A DNA stretch of 64,000 nucleotides from Salinisphaera hydrothermalis C41B8 (lineage in GTDB: Bacteria; Pseudomonadota; Gammaproteobacteria; Nevskiales; Salinisphaeraceae). A model generated the notes under the pieces. It was not told the origin of the DNA and did no database searches. It saw only the letters and a list, made by a program, of their open reading frames with translations. The stretch is from assembly GCF_000732535.1 (NCBI RefSeq), contig NZ_APNK01000004.1, positions 1 to 64,000 of the forward strand, given 5' to 3'. Numbering within the stretch: the stretch's first letter is position 1; every line of letters begins with the position of its first letter. This document shows, one piece after another, positions 17,602-27,215 of the stretch. A program made the translations under genes and the position numbers.

Positions 17602-19578
17602 ATGAGTGAATTTCGTCTGGGCGTGGATGTGGGCGGCACGTTCACCGATCTGGTGGCGATCGGCGGCGGCCGCGTCATCACCGCCAAGGTGCCCTCCACG
17701 CCGGCCGATCAATCGAAAGGGGTGGTCGATGCGATCGAGGCCAGCGGCCTCGACGCCGACGCCATCAGCGCCCTGGCCCACGGCATGACCGTGGCCACCA
17801 ATGCCCTGCTGGAACGCGCCGGCGCGAAAATCGCGCTGATCACCACCGAAGGCTTTCGCGACATCCTCGAGATCGGCCGCCAGAACCGCCCGGCCCTGTA
17901 CGACCTCACGCAGCGCCCGCCGGAGCCGCTGGTCGCACGCGAACATCGCTTCACCGTGCGCGAGCGCACCGGCCGCGACGGCGTGATTACGCCGCTGGAC
18001 GAGGCCAGCGTCGATGTCGCGATCGAGGCGATCCGTGCGGCCGGCGATATCGAGGCCGTCGCCATCTGTCTGTTGTTCTCGTTCGAATACCCCGAGCACG
18101 AGATCGCGGTCGCCGAGCGCGTCGCCGCTGCCCTGCCCGATCTGCATATCTCGCGCTCGTCGGCGGTGCTGCCGGAATTCCGCGAATACGAACGCTTTGC
18201 CACCACCACCGCGAACGCCTATCTCTCGCCGCGGCTGAATCGTTATCTCGACAATCTAGCCCGGCATCTGGAATCCGCCGGCCTGCCCGAGCCGACGGTC
18301 ATGCAATCCTCCGGCGGCGTCATCGATATCGCGAGCGCGGCAGCCAACGCGGCGAAATGCGTGTTGTCCGGCCCGGCCGGCGGCGTGGTCGGCGCGGCCT
18401 GGCTGGGCCAGCTGTCCGGCGAGGCCGACATGCTCACCTTCGACATGGGCGGCACCAGCACGGACGTCGCCCCGATCGCGAACGGCGAAGCGCCGACCAC
18501 CACCGACAGCATCGTGGCCGGCGTGCCGATCAAGCTGCCGATGGTGAACGTGCATACCGTCAGCGCCGGCGGCGGCTCGATCGCCTGGGCCGATGCCGGC
18601 GGCGCGCTGCGCGTCGGACCGGCATCGGCTGGCGCCGAGCCGGGGCCGGCGGCCTATGATCTGGGCGGCGAGCGCGCGACCGTCACCGACGCCAACGTTT
18701 TCATGGGCCATATCGCCAACGGCACCGAACTCGGCGGGCGCGTGGTCATCTCGCGCGAACGCGCTGCCGAAGCGCTCGAACACCTGGGCAGCGAACTGTC
18801 GCTCGACGCGGAAGCCACCGCTCGCGGCATCATCGATGTCGCCAACACCGAAATGGCCAACGCCCTGCGCGTGATCAGCGTCGCCCGCGGCGTCGACCCG
18901 CGCGACAACGCACTCATGGCCTACGGCGGCGCCGGGCCGCTGCATGCCTGTGCGCTCGCCGAGCAGCTCGGCATGACCAAAATCCTGGTGCCGCGGGCCT
19001 CGGGCGTGCTGAGCGCGCTCGGCCTGGCGGTTTCCGATGTACGCCGCGATCTGACCCGGCCGGTGCTCAGCGGGCTCGACGCGGCCAATTCGGCTACGGC
19101 CGAAGCGCTGTACGACGATATGATCGCCGAGGCGTGCGCTGAGCTGGATCAGCCCGACATCGAGCGCACCGCCGATCTGCGCTATCGCGGGCAGTCCTTC
19201 GAGCTGGGTGTCGCCGCCGACGACTGGGACGCGCTGGCCGAGCGCTTCCACGACGCCCACGAAACCCGCTACGGCTATGCCATGCGCGACGACCCGATCG
19301 AACTGGTCAACCTGCGTGTGACCGCGCGCGTGGCGGTCGACAAACCCGAACTGTCCGAGGCCGCGCCGGAACACGAACCCGAGGCCGACACGCGTGCGGT
19401 GCTGGTCGACGGCGACTGGCGCGACATCCCGGTCTACGCGCGCGAAGAGCTCGGCCGCGGCAGCCGTGTCGTCGGCCCCGCGATCGTGGAATTCGCCGAA
19501 ACCACCTGCATGGTACGGCCGAACTGGCATGGCGAAATCGACGCCGCCGGCACCCTGATCCTGGAGCACAGCGCATGA
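17602..19578 (+). CDS. Hydantoinase/oxoprolinase family subunit A (ATP-dependent)
   Basis: 658 residues. ASKHA-type N-terminus FRLGVDVGGTFTDLV (ATP-binding, residues 4-18), HGMTVATNALLER near 62, GPAGGVVGA near 258, DMGGTSTDVAP near 285 and AYGGAGPLHACALAEQLG near 440 are all diagnostic of HyuA/5-oxoprolinase. It opens ring amides such as hydantoins, N-methylhydantoin or 5-oxoproline with ATP. Start at MSEFRLG with GGAG upstream. Subunit B overlaps by four bases. No carbamoylase lies nearby, so the ring substrate cannot be inferred from context; adjacent convergent genes import betaine-like compounds, which may hint at creatinine/N-methylhydantoin or simply be chance. Confidence 0.92.
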   Translation: MSEFRLGVDVGGTFTDLVAIGGGRVITAKVPSTPADQSKGVVDAIEASGLDADAISALAHGMTVATNALLERAGAKIALITTEGFRDILEIGRQNRPALYDLTQRPPEPLVAREHRFTVRERTGRDGVITPLDEASVDVAIEAIRAAGDIEAVAICLLFSFEYPEHEIAVAERVAAALPDLHISRSSAVLPEFREYERFATTTANAYLSPRLNRYLDNLARHLESAGLPEPTVMQSSGGVIDIASAAANAAKCVLSGPAGGVVGAAWLGQLSGEADMLTFDMGGTSTDVAPIANGEAPTTTDSIVAGVPIKLPMVNVHTVSAGGGSIAWADAGGALRVGPASAGAEPGPAAYDLGGERATVTDANVFMGHIANGTELGGRVVISRERAAEALEHLGSELSLDAEATARGIIDVANTEMANALRVISVARGVDPRDNALMAYGGAGPLHACALAEQLGMTKILVPRASGVLSALGLAVSDVRRDLTRPVLSGLDAANSATAEALYDDMIAEACAELDQPDIERTADLRYRGQSFELGVAADDWDALAERFHDAHETRYGYAMRDDPIELVNLRVTARVAVDKPELSEAAPEHEPEADTRAVLVDGDWRDIPVYAREELGRGSRVVGPAIVEFAETTCMVRPNWHGEIDAAGTLILEHSA

Positions 19579-21128
19579 GCGATTCCCAGCCGACTCTCGA
19601 TGCCATCACCCTGTCGATCATGGCGCGCGCCCTGGCCGGCATCGCCGAGGAAATGGGCGCGGTGCTCATCCGCGGGGCCTACTCGTCCAACATCAAGGAA
19701 CGCCGCGATTGCTCGGCCGCGCTCACCGACGCCAACGGCCGGATGATCTGCCAGGCCGAGCACATCCCGGTACATCTCGGCGCGATGCAGGATTCAGTGC
19801 TGGCCGTGATCGAGAAGAACCCGGTACCCGGCGACGTGTTCATGCTCAACGACCCGTTCGCGGGCGGCAATCACCTGCCGGACATCACGCTGGTCTCGCC
19901 GATCACGTTGGGCGACGACGATGAGATCCTCGCCTATGCCGTCACCCGTGCGCATCATTCGGATATCGGCGGCATGCGCCCCGGCTCCATGCCGGCCGAC
20001 TCGCGCGAGATTTATCAGGAAGGGCTGGTGATCCCACCCGTGCGGCTGGTGGCGGCCGGCCTCGACAATGACGAGATCATGTCGATCGTGCTCGCCAACG
20101 TCCGCACGCCGGATGTCCGGCGCGGCGATCTACGCGCCCAGCTCGCGGCCAATCATCGGGCCGGCGTGCGCCTGCGCGAACTGGCCGAGCAGCGCGGCGA
20201 ACCAACGCTGCGCGCGGCCTTTACGGACGTGCTGGCCTATACCGAACGTTGGACGCGCCACGTGATCGCCGAGCTGCCGGACGGCGTCTATCGCGCCGAG
20301 TCGGAAATCGAAGGCGACGGCGTGACCCTGGACGACATCCCGATCCGGGTGGCGGTGACGGTCGAGGGCGATGCGCTGCATGTCGACTTCACCGGCACCG
20401 CCGACGCCGTGGCCGGCAACGTCAACTGCCCACTCACCGTCACCCGAGCGGCCTGTTATTTCGCCCTGCGCACGCTTCTACCCGCCGACGTGCCGGGTAA
20501 TGCCGGCGCCTACGCGCCAGTCTCGCTGCATGCGCCGGAAGGCTCGTTCGTCAACGCCCGGCGCCCGTCGGCCGTGGTCGCCGGCAACGTCGAAACCAGC
20601 CAGCGCCTGACCGATACCGTCCTGCTCGCGCTCGGCCAGGCCACCGAGGTGCCCGCACAGGGTCAGGGCACGATGAACAACCTCATTATCGGCGGCGCCG
20701 ACTGGAGCTACTACGAAACGCTGGGTGGCGGTCAGGGTGCCTCGCGCGCCGGCCCCGGCGCCTCCGGCCGCCACGTCGGCATGACCAACACGCTCAACAC
20801 GCCGGTCGAAGCCTTCGAGCTGGAATACCCGATGCGCGTGGCGCGCTACGAACTGGCTTACGACACCGGCGGCGCCGGCCAGCACCGTGGCGGCGACGGC
20901 TTCTATCGCGATATCGAAGTCCTCGCCCCGGCCACGCTGTCGCTGATCAGCGATCGCCGCCGCCATGGCCCAGCCGGCCGTAACGGCGGCGGTAACGGCC
21001 AGCCCGGCGAGAATCGTCTCAACGACGAATTGCTGCCCGCGAAGGCCAGCCGACAGCTCGAGCCTGGCGATGTCATCTCCGTTCGTACGCCGGGCGGTGG
21101 CGGTTGGGGCGAAGCCGACAAGCGTTAA
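19575..21128 (+). CDS. Hydantoinase/oxoprolinase family subunit B
   Basis: 517 residues, beginning at the ATGA overlap with subunit A. Conserved HyuB blocks are visible: [20 protein letters not shown] near residue 8, [12 protein letters not shown] near 37, HLGAMQDSV near 66, [18 protein letters not shown] near 85, [15 protein letters not shown] near 120 and the C-terminal [13 protein letters not shown] with [11 protein letters not shown]. HyuA and HyuB form the ATP-dependent ring-opening enzyme. A GC-rich hairpin follows immediately and the next gene is convergent, so this is a two-gene transcription unit. Confidence 0.92.
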   Translation: MSDSQPTLDAITLSIMARALAGIAEEMGAVLIRGAYSSNIKERRDCSAALTDANGRMICQAEHIPVHLGAMQDSVLAVIEKNPVPGDVFMLNDPFAGGNHLPDITLVSPITLGDDDEILAYAVTRAHHSDIGGMRPGSMPADSREIYQEGLVIPPVRLVAAGLDNDEIMSIVLANVRTPDVRRGDLRAQLAANHRAGVRLRELAEQRGEPTLRAAFTDVLAYTERWTRHVIAELPDGVYRAESEIEGDGVTLDDIPIRVAVTVEGDALHVDFTGTADAVAGNVNCPLTVTRAACYFALRTLLPADVPGNAGAYAPVSLHAPEGSFVNARRPSAVVAGNVETSQRLTDTVLLALGQATEVPAQGQGTMNNLIIGGADWSYYETLGGGQGASRAGPGASGRHVGMTNTLNTPVEAFELEYPMRVARYELAYDTGGAGQHRGGDGFYRDIEVLAPATLSLISDRRRHGPAGRNGGGNGQPGENRLNDELLPAKASRQLEPGDVISVRTPGGGGWGEADKR

Positions 21129-21133
21129 ACGCC

Positions 21134-21156
21134 GCGGCGGCCTTATCGGCCGCCGC
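21134..21156. terminator. Hairpin between convergent hyuB and substrate-binding protein genes
   Basis: GCGGCGGCC - TTATC - GGCCGCCGC is a perfect 9-bp stem placed 6 bases after the hyuB stop and 16 bases after the convergent gene end. There is no clear U-tract on either side, so termination efficiency is uncertain, but the position suits a bidirectional terminator. Confidence 0.6.
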
Positions 21157-21171
21157 CATTACTTGGGCCTG

Positions 21172-22056
21172 CTACTTGCCGAGGTGGTGCTGCTTGACCC
21201 AGTCCTCGGCGACCGCTTCCGGGTCGTCGTGCTTGACGCTCACGCGCTGGTTCATGCGCTGGAGGTCTTCGGTCGTAAGCTGGGCGGAGATGGCGTCCAG
21301 CGCCTTGCGGATCTTCGGCGTCAGAATCGCCTTGCGCGCGACCGGCAGAATGTTCTGCGCCGGCACGAGGTTCTTGTTGTCCTTGAGCAGCACCCAGCCG
21401 CGATCGGGAATCACGCCCTGGGTGGTAAACATGCGCGCCGCATCGATCGCACCGCTCGCCAGCGCGCTCTGGGTGAGCGGGCCGCCGGCGTCGAGCGAGC
21501 GGAAGTTCTTGAACTGCACGCCGTAGACCTGTTTCAGCCCGGGTACGCCGACATAGCGCGTCTTGGTTTCCGGCGGGCCGCCAAGGGTCAGTTTGCCGGC
21601 CACCGGCTTGAGATCGGCGATGGTCTTGAGATGGTATTTCTTGGCCGTCGCGGCGGTGACCACGATGCCGTCCTTGTCCTGTGCCGAGGAGGCCTTGAGC
21701 GCGACCAGCCCTTTCGGCAATTTCTGACGCAGTTCCTTGAGCACGGCCTGTTGCGTATGGGCCTTGGATTTGCCGTTGGTCAGAAAGCCGAGCAAGGCGC
21801 CGGAATATTCCGGCAGCACGTCCAGTTCCCCGGCTTTCAGTGCCGGAAACACGACTTCGCGTGAGCCGAGATTCAGGCGTTTCTTCACGTCGACGCCGCG
21901 TGCTTCCAGCACGTCGGCGTAAATGTTGGCGAGGATCAGCTGCTCGGTGAAGTTGGTCGAGCCGACCACGACCGGCTTGCCGTCGGCGGCCAGGGCCGGC
22001 GCGGCGATCGCACCCGCCAGTACGGCGGCGGCAACGAGAAGAGAAAATTTGCGCAT
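21172..22056 (-). CDS. OpuC/OsmF-type osmoprotectant ABC substrate-binding protein
   Basis: 294 residues with a signal peptide (residues 1-23, PALA-A). Family features: VVVGSTNFTEQLILANIYADVLE (first 20 residues GSTNFTEQLILANIYADVLE, about 31-50), FPALKAGELDVLPEYSGALL near 70 and a C-terminal LTTEDLQRMNQRV. It binds choline, glycine betaine or related compounds in the periplasm. It is the last gene of a four-gene unit (ATPase-permease-permease-receptor) reading on the minus strand. It lacks the double-Cys lipid-anchor site of Gram-positive OpuCC. In E. coli the OsmF/YehZ system has low betaine affinity, so the true substrate may be another osmolyte. Confidence 0.9.
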   Translation of the reverse strand: MRKFSLLVAAAVLAGAIAAPALAADGKPVVVGSTNFTEQLILANIYADVLEARGVDVKKRLNLGSREVVFPALKAGELDVLPEYSGALLGFLTNGKSKAHTQQAVLKELRQKLPKGLVALKASSAQDKDGIVVTAATAKKYHLKTIADLKPVAGKLTLGGPPETKTRYVGVPGLKQVYGVQFKNFRSLDAGGPLTQSALASGAIDAARMFTTQGVIPDRGWVLLKDNKNLVPAQNILPVARKAILTPKIRKALDAISAQLTTEDLQRMNQRVSVKHDDPEAVAEDWVKQHHLGK

Positions 22057-22133
22057 GCGTTGTTATCCGTTCGTCCGATTGAACTCGATGAAATGATGAT
22101 GACAGAAACTGCCCGGACGGTCTGTCCGGGGCG

Positions 22134-22886
22134 TCAGCGGGCGAGCCCGGGGGATTGCACCAGTTTCTGGACGCCGGCCAGCCCGATCTCGGTGCACACC
22201 GCCAGGATCGCGACCACGATGGCGCCGCCGACCACCTGCGCCAGCTGCTGCTGGGCCAGGCCGTCGATCAGATAGCGCCCCAGCCCGCCGAGACCGACGT
22301 AGGCGGCGAGCGTGGCCGTCGACATCACCTGCACGGCCGACGTCCGCACGCCGGCCATGATGAGCGGCAGCGCGATGGGCAACTCCACCTGCCAGAGCCG
22401 TTGCCAGCGCGTGAGCCCGAGCGCCGCCGCCGACTGACGCACGGCCGGATCGACCGACTGCATGCCGACATAGCTGTTGGTGACCATCGGCGGGATGGCA
22501 AGGGCCACCAGCGCGACCAGCACCGGCACCACGCCAAAACCCACCAGCAAAAACATGAGGATGATCAGCCCGAACGACGGGATCGCGCGGCCGATATTGG
22601 CGATATTGATCGCGAGCAGCCCGCCGCGCCCGTAGTGGCCGAGCCCGATGCCGACCGGCAACGCGATGGCAGCCGCGATCGCGGTCGACACCGCCACGTA
22701 ATAGATATGCTGGCCGATGCGATGCGGCAGACCGTCCGGGCCTTGCCAATGCATCGGATCGACGAACCAGTGCCAGACCTGGGCCACGGTATTCGCGCCG
22801 TCGGATTCCAGGCCGAGCGCATAGGCCGAGCCGGCCGCCAGCCACCAGAGCGCCACGAACAGCGCAACACGCGTCATGACGCTCAT
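22134..22886 (-). CDS. OpuC-type ABC transporter permease (second permease)
   Basis: 250 residues with about six membrane segments. The ABC permease EAA loop is seen as QSAAALGLTRWQRLWQVELP near residue 150, and the AAYVGLGGLGRYLIDGL segment near 195 is typical of OpuCB/OpuCD/YehW. The start is at ATG 22886, overlapping the stop of the first permease by four bases (ATGA). A much longer frame upstream is an artefact of reading the first permease in another frame. It forms a channel with the other permease. Confidence 0.88.
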   Translation of the reverse strand: MSVMTRVALFVALWWLAAGSAYALGLESDGANTVAQVWHWFVDPMHWQGPDGLPHRIGQHIYYVAVSTAIAAAIALPVGIGLGHYGRGGLLAINIANIGRAIPSFGLIILMFLLVGFGVVPVLVALVALAIPPMVTNSYVGMQSVDPAVRQSAAALGLTRWQRLWQVELPIALPLIMAGVRTSAVQVMSTATLAAYVGLGGLGRYLIDGLAQQQLAQVVGGAIVVAILAVCTEIGLAGVQKLVQSPGLAR

Positions 22887-23524
22887 GTCCGCCGCCCCCG
22901 ATTCCACGGGGTGGCCAGCCAGAGGACCCCGGCCAACGACAGATCGACGGCCACCGCGAGCGCGATCGACAACACGAACCCCACCAGCAGCGGCGTGGTG
23001 AAATGCAGGGTGAAACCGGTGATGAACAATCGCCCCAGCCCGCCCTGGCCGATCAGCGCGGTGACCGTAACCAGCCCGATGGTGGTGATCGCCGCGATAC
23101 GCAGCCCGGCCATGATCACCGGCAGCGCAATCGGCAGCTCGACCGTCAGCAATTGACGCGATTTGGAATAACCCAGCGCGCGCGAGGCCTCGCGCACCTC
23201 GAACGGCACGCCGCGCAGCCCTTCCACGATATTGCGGAACAGAATCAGCAACGTGTAGATCGTCAGACCGATCAACGAAGTGGCCATCGACAGCCCGGTG
23301 AACGGAATCAGCAGGATGAACAAGGCCAGCGACGGCACCGTGAACAACACACCGGTGGCCGCCAGCGACGGCCCGTAAAGCCGCGGCCAGCGAATCGCCG
23401 CCAGCGCCAACGGGAAAGCGATCGCGAAACCGAACAGCAGCGCGAATCCGGTCAGCTCCACGTGTTGCAGAAGCTGGGCGAGAATGTCGTCGGCATGCCG
23501 GCCGATCCAGTCCCAGCGAATCAA
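22883..23524 (-). CDS. OpuC-type ABC transporter permease (first permease)
   Basis: 213 residues beginning at TTG 23524 inside the stop of the ATPase gene (TTGA overlap), giving LIRWDWIGRHADDILAQLLQ; no suitable ATG exists. About five membrane segments; permease EAA-type motif is EASRALGYSKSRQLLTVELP near residue 118, followed by TALIGQGGLGRLFITGF. It is a typical OpuCB/YehY-class permease. The short overlap on both sides shows translational coupling along the unit. Confidence 0.85.
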   Translation of the reverse strand: MIRWDWIGRHADDILAQLLQHVELTGFALLFGFAIAFPLALAAIRWPRLYGPSLAATGVLFTVPSLALFILLIPFTGLSMATSLIGLTIYTLLILFRNIVEGLRGVPFEVREASRALGYSKSRQLLTVELPIALPVIMAGLRIAAITTIGLVTVTALIGQGGLGRLFITGFTLHFTTPLLVGFVLSIALAVAVDLSLAGVLWLATPWNRGRRT

Positions 23525-24603
23525 GACAGCGCCCGATGCAGGCTGGACTGGGCCAGCAGGCCGCCAAAACGGCCGTCGGCATCGACACGCGCCACCACGC
23601 CCAGCGGCGAGATCACGAGCGCGCCGAGCGCGGCGCGCAGCGTATCGCCGGCGCCGACCACGGCATCGAAGGATTCCGGCGCGCGCGCCGTATCGGCCGC
23701 GTAGTCGGCGACGCGATGCCAGCCCAGAATCCGGCGCTCGCCGTCGACGACCAGCACCCAGTCGGTAGCGGCCGTATCGGCGGCGGATGTGGCCTCGGCA
23801 GCGGTCGCGCCCGTCGCGATCAGCGGCGCCTCGATCGTGGCCGCGGCGCTCACCGGCAACAGCGACAGTCGCTTCAACTGGGGCTCCGCGCCGAGAAAAT
23901 CGACCACGAAATCGCTCTTGGGCGCGGCCAGCAATTCGTTCGGCGTGGCGAACTGGGCGAGCCGCCCGCCTTCGCCGAACACGGCAATCCGGTCGCCGAG
24001 ACGAATCGCTTCGTCGATGTCGTGAGTGACGAACACAATGGTCTTGCCGAGACGTGCCTGCAGCGCGAGGAACTCGTCCTGCAGGCGCTTGCGCACGATC
24101 GGGTCGACCGCGGCGAACGGCTCGTCCATAAGCATGATCGGCGGATCGGCCGCGAGCGCACGAGCCACGCCCACACGCTGTTGCTGGCCGCCGGACAGCT
24201 GATGCGGATAGCGCTTGGCCATGTCGCGTTCCAGCCCGACCGTCTCGATCAGCTCGTCCACCCGGGCGGCCACGCGTTTTTTGTCCCAACCGAGCAGACG
24301 CGGCACCGTGGCGATGTTGTCGCCGATGGTGCGATGCGGGAACAGGCCGGAGTGCTGCATGACATAGCCGATGCCGCGCCGCAGCTCGGTCACCGGATGC
24401 TGACGGATGTCCACGCCGTCGATGGCGATGGTGCCGGCGCTGGCTTCGTCGAGGCGGTTGATCATGCGCAGCGACGTGGTCTTGCCGCAGCCCGACGGGC
24501 CGACCAGCACGGTCAGCTCGCCCGTCGCCAGAGTCAGGTCAAGCGCATCGACCGCGACCGTGCCATCGGGAAAACGTTTGGTCACCGAGGAGAACTCAAT
24601 CAA
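23521..24603 (-). CDS. OpuC-type ABC transporter ATP-binding protein with C-terminal CBS-like region
   Basis: 360 residues from TTG 24603 (product begins IEFSSVTKRFPDG after the initiator), which matches the usual family N-terminus; a GTG 48 bases upstream is an alternative. Walker A GPSGCGKTT near residue 36, Q-loop MQHSGLFPH, signature LSGGQQQRVGVARAL near 135, Walker B IMLMDEPFAAVD and H-loop FVTHDIDEA are all intact. The C-terminal 120 residues resemble a degraded CBS pair (DWVLVVDGERRILGWH and GVVARVDADGRFGGLL), the region that senses ionic strength in OpuA-type ATPases. It energises the two following permeases. Confidence 0.9.
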   Translation of the reverse strand: MIEFSSVTKRFPDGTVAVDALDLTLATGELTVLVGPSGCGKTTSLRMINRLDEASAGTIAIDGVDIRQHPVTELRRGIGYVMQHSGLFPHRTIGDNIATVPRLLGWDKKRVAARVDELIETVGLERDMAKRYPHQLSGGQQQRVGVARALAADPPIMLMDEPFAAVDPIVRKRLQDEFLALQARLGKTIVFVTHDIDEAIRLGDRIAVFGEGGRLAQFATPNELLAAPKSDFVVDFLGAEPQLKRLSLLPVSAAATIEAPLIATGATAAEATSAADTAATDWVLVVDGERRILGWHRVADYAADTARAPESFDAVVGAGDTLRAALGALVISPLGVVARVDADGRFGGLLAQSSLHRALS

Positions 24604-24700
24604 GACGGGATCCGGTCGACAACAGAGAAAAATAAAACAAAGGAGTCGCACACAAGGCGGCGCCTATCGACATACGGGGCTTCATAGTCGCGGGATGCAA

Positions 24701-25420
24701 TCAATCGTCGCCGATTCCGGCCAGGCGTTCCAGTGCACGCCGATCCAGACATCGATACGCGAACGCCGGCCGGCCGATCTGACCATAGGCAAAGGTCTCG
24801 TCAAGGATGTCGCAAGACACGAGATACCGCAGATACTTGCGCACCGAAACCCGGGACATCCCGGTACGCTCGGTGACCGTTTCCGTGGCAAAGGTTTCGT
24901 CGGGCGCCGCCAGCAGCGCCGACGCCACCTGCGCGAGCGTGCGCGCAGTCAGCCCCTTGGGCAGCTCGTCGGACCGCAGGCTCGGACGCGAGCGCGTGCG
25001 GAACAGAGCATCGAGCGCGCGCTGATCGACCGGGCCCGCCAGATCGGCCAGCGCATGACGACGCCGGCGCGCGGCATCGATGGCATCCGCGAAACGCTCG
25101 AATGTGAACGGCTTGATCAGATAGTCGGTCACGCCCAACCGGCGGGCCGCACGCACGGTCTCAGGCTCGCCGGCGGCCGTGATCAGCACGATATCCACCT
25201 CCGGCCGATGCGCATACAGCCATTCGGCGATTTCCAGCCCGCTGCGCCGGCCGAGATAGACGTCCAGCAGCACCAGATCGATGGCTTCGCGCTCGAGCAC
25301 GGCGAGCGCGCTCACCACGTCGCTGCAGCGGCTGATCAGATGCATGCCGGCGACCCGCGCCAGATAGGCCGCGTTGAGCTGGCCGACCATCGGGTCATCT
25401 TCGACGATCAGCACATTCAT
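24701..25420 (-). CDS. CitB/DcuR-type response regulator
   Basis: 239 residues. Receiver domain 1-120 with acidic pair Glu7-Asp8-Asp9, phosphoacceptor Asp in LVLLDVYLG (about 53) and Lys in YLIKPF (about 103). The C-terminal part has a winged HTH of the CitB/DcuR class with TARTLAQVASALLA and TERTGMSRVSVRKYLRYL as the recognition region. Starts at the ATGA overlap with the sensor kinase. Partner kinase and the divergent 2-hydroxycarboxylate transporter suggest it activates uptake of citrate or malate-type acids. It ends 97 bases before the ABC transporter unit and may run into it. Confidence 0.9.
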   Translation of the reverse strand: MNVLIVEDDPMVGQLNAAYLARVAGMHLISRCSDVVSALAVLEREAIDLVLLDVYLGRRSGLEIAEWLYAHRPEVDIVLITAAGEPETVRAARRLGVTDYLIKPFTFERFADAIDAARRRRHALADLAGPVDQRALDALFRTRSRPSLRSDELPKGLTARTLAQVASALLAAPDETFATETVTERTGMSRVSVRKYLRYLVSCDILDETFAYGQIGRPAFAYRCLDRRALERLAGIGDD

Positions 25421-27039
25421 GGCGCCGTCCTGTAGCTGCAGGTGATTTCAACCAGCGTGCCGCGCTCCGGCTCGGAATAGATGGCCAGCGTACCGCCCGC
25501 CTCGGCCAGCCGCGTCTCGACCAGATGCAGCCCGAGCCCGCGCTGCTCGCCCTTGGAGGAGATGCCGGCCTCGCGCACGCGTTCCAGCCACTCGGCGGTC
25601 ATGCCGTGGCCGTTGTCCTGCACCGCGATCGCGAGCGTATCGGCCTCGAGCGCGAGCGTCAGCGCCACCACGGGGCGGTCATAGTCGGCGGTGGCCTCGA
25701 AGGCGTTATCGAGCACGTTGCCCAGAACGCTGACGAGCCCGTGCACGTCGTAATTGCCCGCGGCCGGCGGGATGACCGTCTCGGCCTCGATGCGCAGCTC
25801 GATGGCCTGCTCGCGGGCTTCGTTCTGCTTGTCGATCAGAAAACCGGCGAGAATCGGTTCGGCGACGCGCTCGACCAGCGATTCGGTCGCCGCCTCGCGT
25901 AGATCCACGAGTTCGCGCACATAGGTCGACAGCGTCGGAATATCGCCGTTCTGGGTCAAACCGAGAATGACATGCAGCTTGTTCTTGAAGTCGTGCGTGG
26001 TGGCCCGTAGCGCCTGGGCATAGCGGCGCACGCCGGTCAGTTCCTCGCCGAGGCGCTGAAGTTCGCGGCTGTCACGGAAGGTGATGACCGTACCGGCGGC
26101 CGGCGACGTCGCCCCCATCGGCCGGACCGTCCCCAGGAATCGCCGCCCGCCAATTTCCAGATCGAGATCCACATCCTGGCGGCCGCGGCCGGCATCGCGA
26201 CGCGGATCGGCCATGCGGGCGCCGACATCCGGGGCGTGCGCACCGGCCGCTTCCAGCAGGTGCCGCGCCGCCGGGTTAACAAGACGCACGCGATGCGCGG
26301 CGTCGCGCACGATCACGCCCTCGTGCATGGCATCGAGCACTGCGCGATGCTCGGCCACCAGATGGGCGATGTCGTCCGGCTCCATGCCCATGAGCCGTCG
26401 CTTGATCGTGGCTGCTAGCCACGCCGCCCCACCGCCGCCGAGCAACAACACCAGTCCGAGCCAGGCCAGCAGCCGCAGCCGGGAATCCCCTCGCAGCGGC
26501 GCCAGGCGCGATTGCGTCACGCCGACCGATACCGCCCCAATGACGTCGCCTGCCGTATTTTTCACCGGCGCGAACCCACGCACGCTCTGGCCGAGCGTTC
26601 CTTTCGCCACCGACACATAATGCTGCCCCGCCAATGCCGGGCCTTCGTCGCCGCCGCGGAAATGGTGCCCAATGCGTGACGGGTTCGGATGCGTGAGCCG
26701 CCGCGCCCGACGGTCCATGACCACGATGAAATCCACGCCGAGCCGTTGGCGCAGGCCGTCGAGATGCTGCTGGATCGGCGCCGCCGGATCGTAACCGTGC
26801 GGGCCGGACAAGGCGTTTACCACCAGGGGCAGGCTCGCCACGGTCATGGCGATATTCTCGACCCGCTCGCCCTGTACCCGGTCGACCGTCTGCGACAGCT
26901 GGCTGCTGAAGAGAAACCAGGCCAGCAGCAGCGACGACAGGATCATCGCAAAAGCCAGACACGCGGTCAGCGCCCCCAGGCTGATTCCGCGCCGGCGCGT
27001 CGTCCCCGGCCTCGCCGCACCGTGCGACGAAGGTGTCAT
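25417..27039 (-). CDS. CitA/DcuS-type sensor histidine kinase
   Basis: 540 residues from ATG 27039 (MTPSSHG); a GTG two codons upstream is possible. TM1 about 18-45, periplasmic sensing (PDC/Cache) domain about 50-175 with TVDRVQGERVENIAMTVA and FIVVMDRRARRLTHPNPSRIG (shown in part), TM2 about 180-205, cytoplasmic PAS domain about 225-330, and a kinase domain with the CitA-type His box RATTHDFKNKLHVILGLTQN. N, G1 and G2 boxes are NVLDNAFEA, DNGHGM and RGLGLHLV. The periplasmic PDC domain of this class binds di- or tricarboxylates. Divergent from the 2-hydroxycarboxylate transporter gene, which is the obvious target. Confidence 0.92.
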   Translation of the reverse strand: MTPSSHGAARPGTTRRRGISLGALTACLAFAMILSSLLLAWFLFSSQLSQTVDRVQGERVENIAMTVASLPLVVNALSGPHGYDPAAPIQQHLDGLRQRLGVDFIVVMDRRARRLTHPNPSRIGHHFRGGDEGPALAGQHYVSVAKGTLGQSVRGFAPVKNTAGDVIGAVSVGVTQSRLAPLRGDSRLRLLAWLGLVLLLGGGGAAWLAATIKRRLMGMEPDDIAHLVAEHRAVLDAMHEGVIVRDAAHRVRLVNPAARHLLEAAGAHAPDVGARMADPRRDAGRGRQDVDLDLEIGGRRFLGTVRPMGATSPAAGTVITFRDSRELQRLGEELTGVRRYAQALRATTHDFKNKLHVILGLTQNGDIPTLSTYVRELVDLREAATESLVERVAEPILAGFLIDKQNEAREQAIELRIEAETVIPPAAGNYDVHGLVSVLGNVLDNAFEATADYDRPVVALTLALEADTLAIAVQDNGHGMTAEWLERVREAGISSKGEQRGLGLHLVETRLAEAGGTLAIYSEPERGTLVEITCSYRTAP

Positions 27040-27077
27040 TTCCACCGGCTCGTTCTTGCGTCCGCCGTGACCGGTTC

Positions 27078-27089
27078 ACTTTTTAAAGT
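27078..27089. promoter_or_regulatory. AT-rich dyad in the divergent kinase/transporter promoter region
   Basis: ACTTTTTAAAGT (5+2+5 inverted repeat) stands out in a GC-rich gap and is followed by TTTCAAAACG. CitB/DcuR-class regulators bind AT-rich sites, so this is a reasonable operator candidate, but one short dyad is weak evidence. Confidence 0.3.
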
Positions 27090-27215
27090 TTCAAAACGAT
27101 TGCTCAACTTGCGAAACCCTTCCCCCGCGCCGGTCTTCTCATAGGCTGACGTCACGGCCGGTCAGCAGCCACATCGCGGCGCCGGCGCGACACAACCATA
27201 AACGAGGAGATAACA

